Source: a bacterium
GTDB lineage: Bacteria > Verrucomicrobiota > Kiritimatiellia > CAIKKV01 > CAITUY01
Direction of reading: 5' to 3'
DNA length: 64,000 nucleotides
Assembly (NCBI GenBank): GCA_037128595.1
Contig: JBAXWB010000024.1
Location: 22,353 to 86,352 of the forward strand
The notes beneath the pieces are model-generated. The model ran no database searches, was not told the DNA's origin, and saw only the letters and a list, made by a program, of their open reading frames with translations. Shown one piece after another: positions 39,228 through 47,866 of this stretch (within the stretch, counting starts at the first letter, position 1; each line of letters opens with the position of its first letter). A program made the translations under genes and the position numbers.

Positions 39228-40304
39228 ATGCATGCAAAACTGATGTCAACAGGGCTCGTGATGTTGTTGGGGGCGATCAATGGGGTGTGTGTCGCCGCGG
39301 AGGTGGAGGTGAGTCAGGTCGTAAACCAGCCCACCAATGCGCCGGGTGTGGTTTGCCTGAATCCCCTGCTTGATTTTGGGGAGGTGTATGCCGATGCGGT
39401 CGTGAATCATCAGTATGTGCTGACCAATCAAGGGGAACGCGTGGTGAAGATCCTGGCCGTGCGGGCCGGGTGCGGGTGCACCACGGCGGTGGCCGCCACC
39501 AATGAGATGGCCCCGGGGCAGTCCACTACGGTGGAGGCCGTGATTAATTTCAAGGGACGGCGAGGGCGTCAGGCGAAGTCGATTATCGCCGAGACCGATG
39601 ATCCCGGTAACCGGTTGGTGAGGATGGAGTTCACCGGCGTGGTGATCGTCCCGATCGAGGCTCAGCCGGAGGGGCTCCATTTTGGAACCATTGGTGCGGA
39701 AGGGCGGCTTGAGCGGGAGGTCTTGCTGACGGCGGTTTCGACGAATTCCTTTCAGGTCCTGTCGGCTAAATCGACTTCCCCGCATGTGACAGTAACCGTT
39801 GAACCCCGTGAGGCGGGCCACCAGTATCTGATCAAGGTCGTCTGTGACGGACCGCGAAAACCGGGGACGTTCATGACCGCCGTCGAGGTGGAGACCGATC
39901 ATCCCCAGATGAAGGTGCTCTCCATTCCTGTGGCCGGGTTTGTGGCGGGAGATATTGTGGCGGCGCCCGCCTCATTGTTGTTGGTCGCCTCGGGCACCAA
40001 TGTGCCCAAAACGGTCTGGGTGAATCTCTGGTCCCCCGCGGGCAAGTCCTTCAAAGTGCTGAAGGTTGAGCTGCCCGGGGACGGGATGACGAACTCAGTA
40101 CTCCCCGTGAGACCCGATCGCAGCCGGTTGGAGGTTAAAACCTGGGGGGCCCTTGCGGGGCTGGATGGAAAGGCGATCCGGATTGAAACGGATCTCGACT
40201 CCATGAAGGAAATCCTGATTCCCCTCAAAGTCTTGACTGCCCGCAACGAGGGCTTACCATTACCTGCAAGGACCGCAGAAAAGAGGGACTTCACCACTAA
40301 TTGA
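39228..40304 (+). CDS. DUF1573-domain exported protein
   Basis: A 358-residue exported protein with a signal peptide (MHAKLMSTGLVMLLGAINGVCVAA). A DUF1573 domain (LDFGEVYADAVVNHQYVLTN) follows, with the family's GCGCTT cysteine motif near residue 77, then further Ig-like beta-sandwich segments. The ATG at 39228 is preceded by AGGTGG at five bases. The last residues (KRDFTTN) and the stop codon are encoded by the left end of MITE copy 3, so the original C-terminus has been replaced. DUF1573 proteins are surface or periplasmic proteins, common in Bacteroidota and PVC bacteria, of unknown role. Confidence 0.82.
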   Translation: MHAKLMSTGLVMLLGAINGVCVAAEVEVSQVVNQPTNAPGVVCLNPLLDFGEVYADAVVNHQYVLTNQGERVVKILAVRAGCGCTTAVAATNEMAPGQSTTVEAVINFKGRRGRQAKSIIAETDDPGNRLVRMEFTGVVIVPIEAQPEGLHFGTIGAEGRLEREVLLTAVSTNSFQVLSAKSTSPHVTVTVEPREAGHQYLIKVVCDGPRKPGTFMTAVEVETDHPQMKVLSIPVAGFVAGDIVAAPASLLLVASGTNVPKTVWVNLWSPAGKSFKVLKVELPGDGMTNSVLPVRPDRSRLEVKTWGALAGLDGKAIRIETDLDSMKEILIPLKVLTARNEGLPLPARTAEKRDFTTN

Positions 40305-40615
40305 GGAAATAGGGGAAATCCAGCGAAGCAAAAGATTATCGGGACAGGTGCGGAAAAATGTTTTGCGATTTGTCATGGATGGGTGGGTCTGTGAATTTCA
40401 CGAAATAGACACGCACAGGACTCCCATCCATGAAAAATCGCAAAACGGTGTTCCCCGGACATCGGGAAGGAATAACCAGCCTGTATTTCTTTAAATTAAC
40501 CAGAACCCCGTTGCGGGATTTTTGGTCCCGCGACTGCGGGATAAAAATACCGCAACATTTTTTCTGCCCGGCCCAGATTTGGATTTCTGTCATTTCTTAA
40601 ATTAGTGGTGAAGTC
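40287..40615. mobile_element. Double-hairpin MITE, copy 3
   Basis: A 329-bp element with inverted ends GACTTCACCACTAATT and AATTAGTGGTGAAGTC. Hairpin A (about 40357-40452) shares the TTTTGCGATTT stem of copy 1; hairpin B (about 40507-40561) shares the GTTGCGGGATTTT stem. Its first 18 bases are the 3' end of the DUF1573 coding region. It fills the gap up to the FAD-oxidase gene. Confidence 0.85.
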
Positions 40616-40656
40616 TTCTGCTCGATGTGGGGTGGTTATTGCCAAGGATTCAAAAC

Positions 40657-42225
40657 ATGAATGAGCGCCTGATAAAGACGAATGTCGAGCAGGAGTATCC
40701 GGATTACCTGCGGGATGAATCGCGTCGCAGAGGGAAGGCGGACGGCCTGTGTTTTGCCCGGTCGGACCAGGACATCTGTCAGGTGATGGCGGCGTGTCAG
40801 CAGGCCCTGACCATTACGACCCAGGGGGCCCGGACCGGGGTGGCGGGCGGAGCCGTTCCGGATGGGGGATATGTCGTGAATCTCAGCCGGATGAACCGGA
40901 TGACGGCCCTCCGGTATGACCCGGAGCGGGATGAATTCTTCCTGACGGTTCAGCCGGGAGTGGTGTTATCTCAACTGAGAGCGGCGTTAAGCTCCGGTGA
41001 GTTCGATGCCACCGGCTGGAGCCAGGAGTCGCTTGCCGCCCTTGACCGGTTCCGCCAGAAGCCGGCCTATGGCTTTGCTCCCGATCCGACTGAACTCTCG
41101 GCCTCCCTCGGCGGGATGGTGGCTTGTAACGCCTCGGGGGCCTGTTCTTTCCGTTATGGCGCGACCCGGCCGTATGTGGAGGCGCTGGAAGTGTTGTTGC
41201 CTGATGGGGACCGGATCACCCTGCGGCGGGGCGTGGATCAGGCCCAGGGGCGGGCCTTTTCCGTCATGACCCGGGCCGGACGTTTAATCGCCGGCAGGCT
41301 GCCTGACTATGTCATGCCGCTGGTTAAAAATGCCGCGGGCTATTTTGTGAAGGACAACATGGAGCTGATCGATCTGTTTATCGGTTCTGAAGGGACCCTC
41401 GGGATATTTTCCGCGATCGAGCTGCGTTTGATTCCTGCGCCCCGATGCCGCTGGGGCGTGGTGGTGTTTCTGCCTTCGCCCGGTTCCGTCGTTGAATTCG
41501 TCCAGGGGCTCAAGGGACAACCCGATGAGCTCAAGCCGGTGGCGATCGAGTACTTTGACCCGCGCTCCCTGGAGTTGATCCGCACCCAAAAACAGGAAAA
41601 CGGGGTGTTTGCGGACATTCCCGATATCCCGCAGGGGAGCGGGCATGCTGTTTATATCGAATATCATGGCGATGAGGCGGCACTGGGCCGGGCCATGGAG
41701 ACGTTGCCAGATGGCATTGTGGCCGCAGGGGGGCGGGAGGAGAACGTCTGGATGGCTGATAGCGAGCGTGAGTTGGAGCGGCTCAAGGCGTTCCGTCACG
41801 CCGTCCCTGAGGCGGTGAACCGGGTGATTGATGAACGCCGTAAACGGGAGCCGGCCCTGACCAAATTAGGGACCGATATGGCCGTCCCTGATACCCACCT
41901 GGGCGCTGTGATGGACCTGTATCGCGACGGGCTTCAGAAGGCCGGCCTGGACTATGTGATGTTCGGGCACATCGGGAATAACCATCTGCATGTGAATATC
42001 CTGCCCCGATCTCTGGAGGAGTATAACCAGGGGAAGGACCTCTATCTGTGTTGGGCGCGCCGCATTATTGCCATGGGCGGAACGATTTCCGCCGAACATG
42101 GGGTCGGGAAATTCAAAGTCGCCCTGTTGCGTGAAATGGTCGGGGAGGCCGTGATACGCCAGATGCGGGAGCTGAAGCGTGTCTTTGACCCCGGCGGAAT
42201 CCTGAACCGGGGGAATTTATTCTAA
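40657..42225 (+). CDS. FAD-linked oxidase (GlcD / D-lactate dehydrogenase type)
   Basis: A 522-residue flavoprotein. The N-terminal FAD-binding type 4 domain (TTQGARTGVAGGAVP for the pyrophosphate loop, PTELSASLGGMVACNASGACS in the middle) is followed by a FAD-oxidase C domain with FGHIGNNHLHVNILP and the GTISAEHGVGKFK histidine motif near the end. It should oxidise a 2-hydroxy acid such as D-lactate or glycolate, passing electrons to the respiratory chain. There is no iron-sulfur extension. The ATG at 40657 has AAGGATT upstream; an earlier in-frame start at 40627 lies in the MITE-proximal region and is less likely. Confidence 0.88.
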   Translation: MNERLIKTNVEQEYPDYLRDESRRRGKADGLCFARSDQDICQVMAACQQALTITTQGARTGVAGGAVPDGGYVVNLSRMNRMTALRYDPERDEFFLTVQPGVVLSQLRAALSSGEFDATGWSQESLAALDRFRQKPAYGFAPDPTELSASLGGMVACNASGACSFRYGATRPYVEALEVLLPDGDRITLRRGVDQAQGRAFSVMTRAGRLIAGRLPDYVMPLVKNAAGYFVKDNMELIDLFIGSEGTLGIFSAIELRLIPAPRCRWGVVVFLPSPGSVVEFVQGLKGQPDELKPVAIEYFDPRSLELIRTQKQENGVFADIPDIPQGSGHAVYIEYHGDEAALGRAMETLPDGIVAAGGREENVWMADSERELERLKAFRHAVPEAVNRVIDERRKREPALTKLGTDMAVPDTHLGAVMDLYRDGLQKAGLDYVMFGHIGNNHLHVNILPRSLEEYNQGKDLYLCWARRIIAMGGTISAEHGVGKFKVALLREMVGEAVIRQMRELKRVFDPGGILNRGNLF

Positions 42226-42326
42226 GAGGCGCTTTTTACCTTTACGGATTCGCTTTGGATACTTAATGTCGGGTCAGGTAAGGCGATTGTACCGCAGTGT
42301 AGTTGGAAAGCGTAGACAGGGGTTTC

Positions 42327-44138
42327 ATGAGAGGGTCTGAAAACGGGCTGGTATTGATTCTGGGGTGTGACCAGGGAGAGTGCGAACTGACGCGCTTGCT
42401 GGAGGCGTCCGGCTTCAAGCTGCGGTTGGTCGACTCGCCCGAAGCCCTGCTTTATGTCGCCAAAAGCATTTCCCCGGATGTGATCCTGGTCAATGCCATC
42501 AAGAGCCCCTTCAATTTCAATTTTTTCAGCAACCTCATCAACGACCCCTACACGGCGTTGATCAGCACTCTGGTGCTGTCGACGGCGACGTCCCGCGATG
42601 ACCGGCTACGGGCGATTCAGGCAGGTGCCGATGACTTTATTACCCACCCCTTTGATAATGATGAGGTGTTGATCCGGTTGCGCAACGCCATCACCCGGAC
42701 CCGGCAGGCACGTGAGTTAAAGCAGGACGCGGTCAGGATCCAGCAGTTGGAGGAGGCCCGGGCCGAATTGACCCAGTTGATGGTGCGCGACATGAAAACC
42801 CCCCTTGCCGGGCTGGCGGATCTTCTTGAGATGGCGGGCGGGACGGCACCCAGGGATTTCAAGATGGATGCGTCCCGTTTTGTCAATGAAGCCCTGGGGG
42901 CCACGGAGACGCTTGAGGAATTGATTGAATTCCTGATGAGTGTGCGCAAGATGATGGCGGGTGAGGAGATCCCCCAAAAGAAGTCGTGTGACATTCTGGA
43001 GTTATCACGCTGTGTGAGCGAGGCGTTATCAGAATCGGCTCAAGCGGTAGGGGTGACCCTGGCGGTGGAAGGGACGGCCGCGCCGGTCTTATGTGACCCA
43101 TCACAGATGACCCGGGTGATCAGGCATTTAATGCGATTGGCGATCAAGTCAAACCCTGCTGCGAAATCCGTAAAAATCCGGACCGAGCACCTTGCAGGGC
43201 AGCTCAAGTTGATGGTTGTCTGTGAGGGGGGGACCGGGGATTCGGTCGTTGAAAGGGATGGGTTGGGGCTGACCTATTGCCGCTTGGTGGCCACCGCGCA
43301 TGGCGGGGCCTTCGGGGTGCCCCTGGACTCGGGTGATTCGGCTTACTGGTGGGTGGCGCTGCCAGAGGCGGTAGGCCTGAATCAGGCGACTGTCCCGGCC
43401 GAAGCGCCGATGCCGGTCACGCTGGAACGGTCCCGCCGCTATCTGGGAGAGTTGACCGGGAAAGTGATTGATCCGAAAAAGCGCTCGCTGCTGTCCCTCG
43501 GTACCCGGCAGCAATTTATCGTCGCGGTCGCGCTGATGTCGGTGATCCCCCTGCTGGCCTTCGCCTATGTGCTGGGGAATGCCGTGATGACGCGCTCTCT
43601 GGACATGGAGACGATTTATTTTCTCCTGCCCTCCATCGTCACGTTGATGGCGCTGGGGGTGATGTTGTTGGCGCGACACACCATCGAGGTGAGCCGGTTG
43701 CGGCAATATCTTGATGAGATCTCACGCGGGGGGGCTCCTCTGATCGCCGCGACGCACTCCAGTGCCGATTTTGCGGCGATCCAGAGATCCCTTGGCGCCG
43801 TGATCAAGCAGGGGACTGAAAAGATGAAGGTGATGGAGGCCCGATCCAAAGCTCTGGTCCAGGCTGAGCAACAACGGGTCATGGCGGAGACGGTTGGCGC
43901 GGCCTGTCACCATCTGGGGCAGCCTGCCACGATTATCCGGGGCTATCTCGATTTGATGAAGCGCGTCGAGGTGTCGCCTGAGATGAGGGCGATGATCCAG
44001 GAATGCCAGACGGCCACCGAGGAAGTGGCGACCGTGCTGTCCCGCTTGAAAGGGGTGGGGCAATACGAGACCGAGCCCTATCTGACCGCGAACGATGCAC
44101 GCGCCGGGCGTGCCGATGAGCGGATTTTGAAGATCTAG
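42327..44138 (+). CDS. Degenerate receiver/histidine-kinase-like membrane protein
   Basis: A 603-residue multidomain protein. Residues 7-122 form a response-regulator receiver fold in which the phospho-acceptor Asp is N56 (DVILVNAIKSP) and the conserved Lys is H107. Residues 146-345 resemble a kinase core, but the phospho-histidine position reads R154 (RDMKTPL) and the ATP-site N-box asparagines are lost (H267, L271), while GLGL (312-315) remains. Two membrane helices (397-418, 429-449) follow, then a second dimerisation-like helix with an intact H528-H529-L-G-Q-P motif and no ATPase after it. It is probably a pseudokinase scaffold or phosphorelay partner. GGGG precedes the ATG. MITE copy 4 begins six bases after its stop. 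Confidence 0.72.
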   Translation: MRGSENGLVLILGCDQGECELTRLLEASGFKLRLVDSPEALLYVAKSISPDVILVNAIKSPFNFNFFSNLINDPYTALISTLVLSTATSRDDRLRAIQAGADDFITHPFDNDEVLIRLRNAITRTRQARELKQDAVRIQQLEEARAELTQLMVRDMKTPLAGLADLLEMAGGTAPRDFKMDASRFVNEALGATETLEELIEFLMSVRKMMAGEEIPQKKSCDILELSRCVSEALSESAQAVGVTLAVEGTAAPVLCDPSQMTRVIRHLMRLAIKSNPAAKSVKIRTEHLAGQLKLMVVCEGGTGDSVVERDGLGLTYCRLVATAHGGAFGVPLDSGDSAYWWVALPEAVGLNQATVPAEAPMPVTLERSRRYLGELTGKVIDPKKRSLLSLGTRQQFIVAVALMSVIPLLAFAYVLGNAVMTRSLDMETIYFLLPSIVTLMALGVMLLARHTIEVSRLRQYLDEISRGGAPLIAATHSSADFAAIQRSLGAVIKQGTEKMKVMEARSKALVQAEQQRVMAETVGAACHHLGQPATIIRGYLDLMKRVEVSPEMRAMIQECQTATEEVATVLSRLKGVGQYETEPYLTANDARAGRADERILKI

Positions 44139-44144
44139 AGCGAA

Positions 44145-44466
44145 GACTTCACCACTGATTGAAGAAATAGAAGAAATCCAGATCCAGTCAAAATGTTGCG
44201 GCATTATTAATTCGGGGTGCTCGTTCTATTGGGTTGCACGGGAACGCATTCGGGTCTTCCCCGAATTAAAAATCCCGCAACGGTGTTTCGGGGGAAATTA
44301 AAGAATCATAGCGGGATCACGCCCTTGAGCTCCCTCATTTCCCCTGATGTCCGGGGAAAACCCGTTTGGCGATTTTTGATGGCTGGTGTACCCGCCAGAC
44401 ACACAAATCGCCAAACATTTTCGGCGTGTCTGGATTTCCTGCATTTCTTCAATCAGTGGTGAAGTC
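44145..44466. mobile_element. Double-hairpin MITE, copy 4 (opposite orientation)
   Basis: A 322-bp element with inverted ends GACTTCACCACTGATTGAAG at both sides. The hairpin order is reversed relative to copy 1: the GTTGCGGCATT stem comes first (about 44192-44287) and the TTTGGCGATTTTTGATGGCTGG stem second (about 44367-44422). The element therefore lies inverted. It separates the degenerate-kinase gene from the flotillin operon, whose last gene ends 30 bases away. Confidence 0.85.
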
Positions 44467-44495
44467 TTCCTGTATTTACGTGTCAGGAGCAGACT

Positions 44496-45005
44496 CTACA
44501 CTTGCCGCAACGCGATGGGTTTCCCCAGAACTTCATTGGCGATAATGAATTTCCGCAAGGCGAGCGGGTTCCGTAATTCAGGGAACACCGGCGGGTGGAC
44601 CGGGGGCGCCAGGGCGGGGGAAAGGGCCGGAGGGGGCACCCTTCCCGTAAACGCCAGCGCCGATTCGGCCGCGGAATAAGCCGGACGTTTCTGTGAAGAC
44701 AAGGTCTCCGATCGTGGCTCAGGGCTGCGGCGGACCGGTTTCTCCCTGTGTGGCGGATGCGGCACCGGGGGCGGATCCACGGGCTGAGGCGGAGCGGGTG
44801 GCTTGGCCGTTTTTTCCAGATCTTCAAAGAATTTACGCAACTCGTCCCTTGGATCAAGGGACGTGCCGGCGACCGGTGGTGATTCCTCCTGGGAGGGGGA
44901 CTCACCCTTTTTCTTGCCAAAAACCTGGGCCAAAATCCACCCGACCACGGCAATGATCCCGATGATCACATCCATGTCCGAAGCGGCTATTATTAATGAG
45001 CTCAT
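44496..45005 (-). CDS. Small membrane-anchored proline-rich protein
   Basis: A 169-residue protein with one N-terminal helix (DVIIGIIAVVGWILAQVFG, about residues 12-30). A charged segment (DPRDELRKFFEDLEKTAKPP) and a proline-rich middle (about 66-140) follow. The conserved-looking end, NPLALRKFIIANEVLGKPIAL, is helical and resembles the short C-terminal motif of small proteins encoded next to FloA. It is the last gene of the flotillin operon, 61 bases after floA. A role as a flotillin partner is suggested by position only. Confidence 0.65.
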   Translation of the reverse strand: MSSLIIAASDMDVIIGIIAVVGWILAQVFGKKKGESPSQEESPPVAGTSLDPRDELRKFFEDLEKTAKPPAPPQPVDPPPVPHPPHREKPVRRSPEPRSETLSSQKRPAYSAAESALAFTGRVPPPALSPALAPPVHPPVFPELRNPLALRKFIIANEVLGKPIALRQV

Positions 45006-45042
45006 GTGTTACTACAGCCTACAGCCTAAATCGCTACAGCCT

Positions 45043-45063
45043 TGGCGGACCTTTGGGCCGCCA
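45043..45063 (-). other. Intercistronic hairpin after floA
   Basis: TGGCGGACC and GGGCCGCCA form a nine-base stem with one mismatch and a three-base loop, four bases after the floA stop. There is no T run, so it is more likely an mRNA-stabilising or attenuating hairpin than a full terminator. The adjacent CTACAGCCTACAGCC run (45012-45026) resembles the repeat arms at 6240-6377. Confidence 0.4.
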
Positions 45064-45066
45064 GGG

Positions 45067-46104
45067 TTACTGTTGAACCGGTTTCTGTTGCTGGTCATGC
45101 GGTTCGCCGGCGATGGTCTTGCGCATATCGGTGTCGGACTGGATGTTCTGCATCCGGTAGAAATCCATGACGCCGAGGTTGCCTTTACGGAAGGCTTCCG
45201 CCATGGCGCGGGGGACTTCCGCCTGAGCCTCAACCACGCGGGCTTGCATTTCCTGCACCAGCGCGCGCATTTCCTGTTCCCGGGCGACGGCCATGGCACG
45301 ACGGCCTTCGGCTTCCGCCTGGCGGAGTTTCTTGTCCGCCTCGGCGCGTTCGGTTTCCAGCATGGCGCCGACGTTGGCGACATCCTTGGCGCCGGTTCCG
45401 GCGACGCTGATATCGGCAATATCGATCGAGACGATTTCAAAAGCCGTTTGTGAATCCAATCCACTGGCCAGTACCCGGCGGCTGATGGCATCCGGATTCT
45501 CCAGCACCGCCTTGTAGGTGGCCGAGGAACCGATGGCGCTGACGATGCCTTGTCCGACACGGGCGATGATGGTGTCTTCGCCGGCACCCCCGACGAGTTG
45601 ATTCAGGTTGGTGCGCACGGTAACACGGGCTTTGACAAGCATCCGGATCCCGTCACGCGCCACAGCGTCCAGCATGGAGACCTGGCTCTTCTGGGGATCG
45701 GGGCAGTCGATCACCTTGGGAATCACACTGGTGCGAACGGCTTCCTGCACATCGCGTCCGGCCAGATTGATGGCCGCCGCCTGCTGGAAGGTCAGTTCAA
45801 TGCCGGCCTTGTCGGCGGCAATCAGGCCATTGACAACGTTAATGACGTCACCCCCGGCCAGATAATGCGCTTCAATGAGGTCGGAGGAGAGCGAAAGGCC
45901 GGCTTTGATCACCCGGATGCGGGCATCCACGATCAGGGTGGGGGGCACGCGCCGGAGTTTCATTCCGACAAGCGACAGGATGGGGATGCGGGCACCGGAC
46001 ATCAGGGCGCGGACCCAGACCTTGATGAAATAGAAAAATACTCCCAGGATGATAAAGGCGACCACGGCAATTAAGATCACGATGATTCCGGCAATGTTCT
46101 GCAT
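45067..46104 (-). CDS. floA: Flotillin-like protein FloA
   Basis: A 345-residue protein of the FloA (UPF0365/YqfA) family. It has an N-terminal membrane helix (about 5-27) and a PHB/SPFH-like body with the family's hallmark stretches ([40 protein letters not shown]). A long charged helix ([19 protein letters not shown], about 255-300) leads to a short tail. FloA assembles into membrane microdomains. Its operon with NfeD-type genes upstream is the classical arrangement. The C-terminal extension is glutamine-rich and short. Confidence 0.92.
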   Translation of the reverse strand: MQNIAGIIVILIAVVAFIILGVFFYFIKVWVRALMSGARIPILSLVGMKLRRVPPTLIVDARIRVIKAGLSLSSDLIEAHYLAGGDVINVVNGLIAADKAGIELTFQQAAAINLAGRDVQEAVRTSVIPKVIDCPDPQKSQVSMLDAVARDGIRMLVKARVTVRTNLNQLVGGAGEDTIIARVGQGIVSAIGSSATYKAVLENPDAISRRVLASGLDSQTAFEIVSIDIADISVAGTGAKDVANVGAMLETERAEADKKLRQAEAEGRRAMAVAREQEMRALVQEMQARVVEAQAEVPRAMAEAFRKGNLGVMDFYRMQNIQSDTDMRKTIAGEPHDQQQKPVQQ

Positions 46105-46173
46105 AATTTTCCCTTCCCGATTCTGTTTAACTCAACACATCTTATGAAAATGAAGCGATCCGGTATTTGGAAG

Positions 46174-47379
46174 TTATGCGCCGGGGAGGGGCGGGGGCTT
46201 CGTGCCCTCCTCCACCGTGCATGACACCAACACAGGGGTTCGCCGATCCATGATGGCACTAACCAGCGCGCCCATGCCGGATAGAGTAATAGCGAACCAG
46301 AACGTAATGTCAAAGGGAAAAGGCAGGTTCGTGGCGGCATAGAGGGCCAGCAGTCCCAGCGCCATGACGGGAAACAGCAGATTCGGGGCAACGGGGGCGC
46401 GTTTCCGGATAATGAGATGGCCGATGAACAGCCCTACGATGATCTTGCTGACATACATCAGGATGATATAGGCGAGGATCAGGATGACGCTTAACGGGAT
46501 GCCGGCGACGGTGAAGATCAGAAAGGCAGCCAGCAGGGGGATCAAGGCAAAGGTGATAAAGCCGAACAACAGGCAGCGCCAGGTGGATTCAGCCAGCTTA
46601 TGGACGCTGAGGGCGGCAATACCGGGCATCAGGGACACAAACACCATGCCGACCATGATCGCCCCGCAGAGCAGGGTCAATTGGAGCATCAGGGTGGAGG
46701 AGTGGTTCGCCGGGGGCGGTATCGGAAGCTCCTGCTTGATCATTTTTCCGCCCAGCAGGACGCCGGAGTCAAGGACGAGATCCCCCTCCATCCGGTAGTA
46801 AAAATCACCCTTGATCTCGGTACCGGGCATGACCGTGATTTCGTCGGCAATGACATGCAGGTCGTTTTCGAACTTGCCCGTCAGGGTGACCTTGTTCGCG
46901 TAGACACTGGTGTTTCCCTTGATGGTTCCGCTCAGAATGACATCCTGCCCGGCGAGGAAGGCACTTCCCCGGACGGTCGAATTTTCACTCAGGCTGATCG
47001 TGGGCGCCAAGGCCATTAAATTCCGGCCAACCTGACTGGTGATCATGATGGTTTTAGACGAGGCAAGCCGGGCATTATTTGACACCACCCCGGTCATTTC
47101 GACCGATTCTCCAAATCCCCAGAGATCGGTGCCGAACAGGCCGGAGAGCCGGAGGGTGGGGAGATTGGTGGTCGGGTGCTGGCCCATGCTGTCAGCCAGG
47201 ATAAAGCAGTCTTCATTAGCCGTTCCGGCCAGCGTGATGGTGCGGGCCTGGAGCCAGAGTTCATTGGACAGGACCTGGTTTGCCGGAAGGGTGTAGGTAT
47301 CGGTCGTGCGGAACTCAATGGCCTGCGCCCGGACGGCCAGCGCGAGCAACGGCAGGATCAGGAGCGGTCGCAACTTCAT
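46174..47379 (-). CDS. Exported polymer-forming (bactofilin-like) protein with membrane helices
   Basis: A 401-residue protein with a signal peptide (MKLRPLLILPLLALAVRAQA) and a right-handed beta-helix-like region (about 25-215). The repeats have the pattern of bactofilin-type polymers (GNTSVYANKVTLTGKFENDLHVIADEITV). Four or more membrane helices fill residues 228-385. This combination, an outside-facing polymer-like domain tied to a membrane domain, is unusual in a flotillin operon. It overlaps the short NfeD gene by four bases and is followed by floA after 69 bases. Its function is unknown; a scaffold for membrane domains is plausible. Confidence 0.72.
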   Translation of the reverse strand: MKLRPLLILPLLALAVRAQAIEFRTTDTYTLPANQVLSNELWLQARTITLAGTANEDCFILADSMGQHPTTNLPTLRLSGLFGTDLWGFGESVEMTGVVSNNARLASSKTIMITSQVGRNLMALAPTISLSENSTVRGSAFLAGQDVILSGTIKGNTSVYANKVTLTGKFENDLHVIADEITVMPGTEIKGDFYYRMEGDLVLDSGVLLGGKMIKQELPIPPPANHSSTLMLQLTLLCGAIMVGMVFVSLMPGIAALSVHKLAESTWRCLLFGFITFALIPLLAAFLIFTVAGIPLSVILILAYIILMYVSKIIVGLFIGHLIIRKRAPVAPNLLFPVMALGLLALYAATNLPFPFDITFWFAITLSGMGALVSAIMDRRTPVLVSCTVEEGTKPPPLPGA

Positions 47380-47849
47380 GACTCAACCCTTCGTACCACC
47401 ACGCGGGTGCCTTCAACCTTGATGACATGGACGGGAACATTGGCATCGATGACGCCACCTTCGGAAACCACATCAATCCGCTTGGTGTCGATGATGGCGT
47501 ATCCTGCCGGCCGGAGTTCGGACTGGGTGACGCCGGTTTTTCCCAGCAAGGCCTGATGGGAATCGGGCGCCTTGAACCCCTTGCCGTCGACGGAGAGCGT
47601 CATCTTCTGGCCGATCCCTGATTTCGGGAACAGCTTGATCCAGGCGAAGGTCGTCAGCGCCACCAGGATAAAGACGCCAAAAAGCACATAGAACCCGCAG
47701 GTGGGGCTGATGTCGAAGGCGACGACCACGGCGCCGAACAAAGCGGCCCCCCCGATGGTTCCCGCCACGGCGCCGGGGACAAAAATTTCAACCCCGATCA
47801 GTAATGTTCCTGCGAGTAACAATGCAATCAACCACGTTGTGCTATCCAT
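47376..47849 (-). CDS. Short NfeD-family membrane protein
   Basis: A 157-residue protein with three or four membrane helices (about 6-75) and a C-terminal OB-fold (LLGKTGVTQSELRPAGYAII, ending HVIKVEGTRVVVRRVES) typical of the short NfeD form. NfeD proteins work with flotillin or stomatin partners in membrane quality control. It lies between the long NfeD gene (17 bases upstream) and the polymer-forming gene (four-base overlap). Confidence 0.85.
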   Translation of the reverse strand: MDSTTWLIALLLAGTLLIGVEIFVPGAVAGTIGGAALFGAVVVAFDISPTCGFYVLFGVFILVALTTFAWIKLFPKSGIGQKMTLSVDGKGFKAPDSHQALLGKTGVTQSELRPAGYAIIDTKRIDVVSEGGVIDANVPVHVIKVEGTRVVVRRVES

Positions 47850-47866
47850 TTCAGAGACTCCCTTAT

